Origin: Anaerolineae bacterium
GTDB taxonomy: Bacteria > Chloroflexota > Anaerolineae > B4-G1 > SLSP01
Assembly (NCBI GenBank): GCA_016934645.1
Contig: JAFGSL010000621.1
Span: 1 to 5,327, forward strand
Reading direction: 5' to 3'
DNA: 5,327 bases
Positions 5,121 through 5,327 of the stretch are shown here, one piece after another. The first letter of the stretch is position 1; each line of letters opens with the position of its first letter. A program made the position numbers and the translations under genes. Below the pieces are notes generated by a model, which saw only the letters and a list, made by a program, of their open reading frames with translations, had not been told where the DNA came from and did no database searches.

Positions 5121-5169
5121 AAGGGGTATTTTTGTGGCGGGGGAAAGCCCCGCCACAAAAATACCCCTT
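5121..5169. repeat. Perfect 22-bp inverted repeat with 5-nt loop
   Basis: The left arm (5121-5142, AAGGGGTATTTTTGTGGCGG then GG) is exactly complementary to the right arm (5148-5169), around the loop GAAAG. Every one of the 22 pairs matches. The arms combine a GC-rich tip (GTGGCGGGG) with an AT-rich middle (TATTTTT). On the minus strand the hairpin is followed by a short T run (TTTTAT counted from the stem end), and on the plus strand by AAAAAA. It could be a strong, possibly bidirectional terminator, or one copy of a dispersed palindromic repeat. Confidence 0.9.
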
Positions 5170-5189
5170 AAAAAAGCCGCTTTAGCGGC
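5170..5189 (-). terminator. Minus-strand intrinsic terminator
   Basis: On the minus strand GCCGC-TAAA-GCGGC (5189-5176; a sixth T-A pair is possible with a 2-nt loop) is followed directly by six T (5175-5170), the textbook arrangement. Transcripts coming from the right would meet this first and the long inverted repeat second. The gene it would serve is not established within the window. Confidence 0.6.
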
Positions 5190-5294
5190 AAAACAGTTCA
5201 CAAGCCTTCTTGGCCCGTGAAAAAATGATAAAGGTATGTACTCTCGGTTCGCTCATTTATCGGCGAGATTCTGAAAATGTAGTAATCTAGCGGC

Positions 5295-5327
5295 ATGACC
5301 GAAAACCTTAATGTAACCATTGAACGA
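5295..5327 (+). CDS. Possible start of a plus-strand gene (cut by window edge)
   Basis: Seen: an ATG at 5295 opens eleven stop-free codons (MTENLNVTIER) to the window end. The polar opening is plausible for a protein start. There is no Shine-Dalgarno sequence; a TG-extended AGTAAT (5281-5286) lies so close that a transcript would be nearly leaderless. No -35 is visible. A competing minus-strand frame covers the same bases and ends at a TGA (5200-5198). Eleven codons are too few to name a family, so this is only a candidate. Confidence 0.35.
   Translation, partial: MTENLNVTIER

Larger units (their letters stand above)
4940..5294. other. Intergenic region right of the response-regulator gene
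   Basis: About 355 bases without a supportable gene. It contains the candidate minus-strand promoter (4997-5024), a perfect TATAAT on the plus strand at 5051-5056 without a usable -35, a long perfect inverted repeat (5121-5169) and a second hairpin (5176-5189). From 5190 to 5294 I see no clear promoter or ribosome-binding site. Confidence 0.6.

Noticed and set aside
4097..5185. Very long plus-strand open frame (362 codons) covering the response-regulator gene
   Set aside because: It is the antisense shadow of a clear OmpR-type gene and also runs through a terminator hairpin and the long inverted repeat. The low-complexity His/Ser/Arg-rich translation resembles no protein.
5134..5220. GTG-initiated plus-strand frame of 28 codons starting inside the inverted repeat
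   Set aside because: The ribosome-binding site candidate (GGAGGAT) is too far upstream and the start would be locked in a 22-bp stem. The composition follows from the palindrome.

Overview
The window looks like chromosomal DNA of a free-living bacterium of moderate GC. A member of the Chloroflexota (Anaerolineae-like) is the best guess. It rests on the style of the truncated DksA/TraR-like protein at the left edge, the mixed ribosome-binding sites with TTG and GTG starts, and the response-regulator sequence. This is inference from remembered family resemblance, not a search result. I see no rRNA, tRNA, CRISPR array, transposase or phage gene.

Positions 1-3864 hold seven genes, all on the minus strand and all closely spaced (gaps of 13 to 62 nt, with no convincing terminator between them), so they may form one operon. 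In transcription order they are: a KhpA-type KH RNA-binding protein (3864-3577); a 59-residue very basic unknown protein (3514-3335); a NYN-domain putative ribonuclease with a C-terminal LOTUS/OST-HTH-like region (3287-2538); a sigma-70 factor of the RpoD/SigA type (2487-1378); a protein with three S1 domains (1345-461); ribosomal protein bL35 (431-210); and the N-terminal part of a probable DksA/TraR-like protein (196-1, cut by the window edge). Nearly every product is expected to touch RNA, RNA polymerase or the ribosome. rpmI is away from its usual infC and rplT partners, and khpA is away from its usual rpsP partner.

Positions 3865-4219 are non-coding. They hold a strong hairpin terminator for the upstream response-regulator gene and a strand-asymmetric G-rich/C-rich block that is either a G-quadruplex candidate or a rut-like C-rich transcript segment. 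No strong promoter for the khpA gene group was found.

Positions 4220-4939 encode an OmpR/PhoB-type response regulator on the minus strand, without a histidine kinase in view.

Positions 4940-5294 are non-coding. They hold a candidate regulator promoter, a perfect 22-bp inverted repeat and a second small hairpin that forms a classic minus-strand terminator. The last 33 bases may be the start of a plus-strand gene, but a competing minus-strand reading ends just before that terminator.

Most apparent overlapping open frames elsewhere are shadows of these genes.
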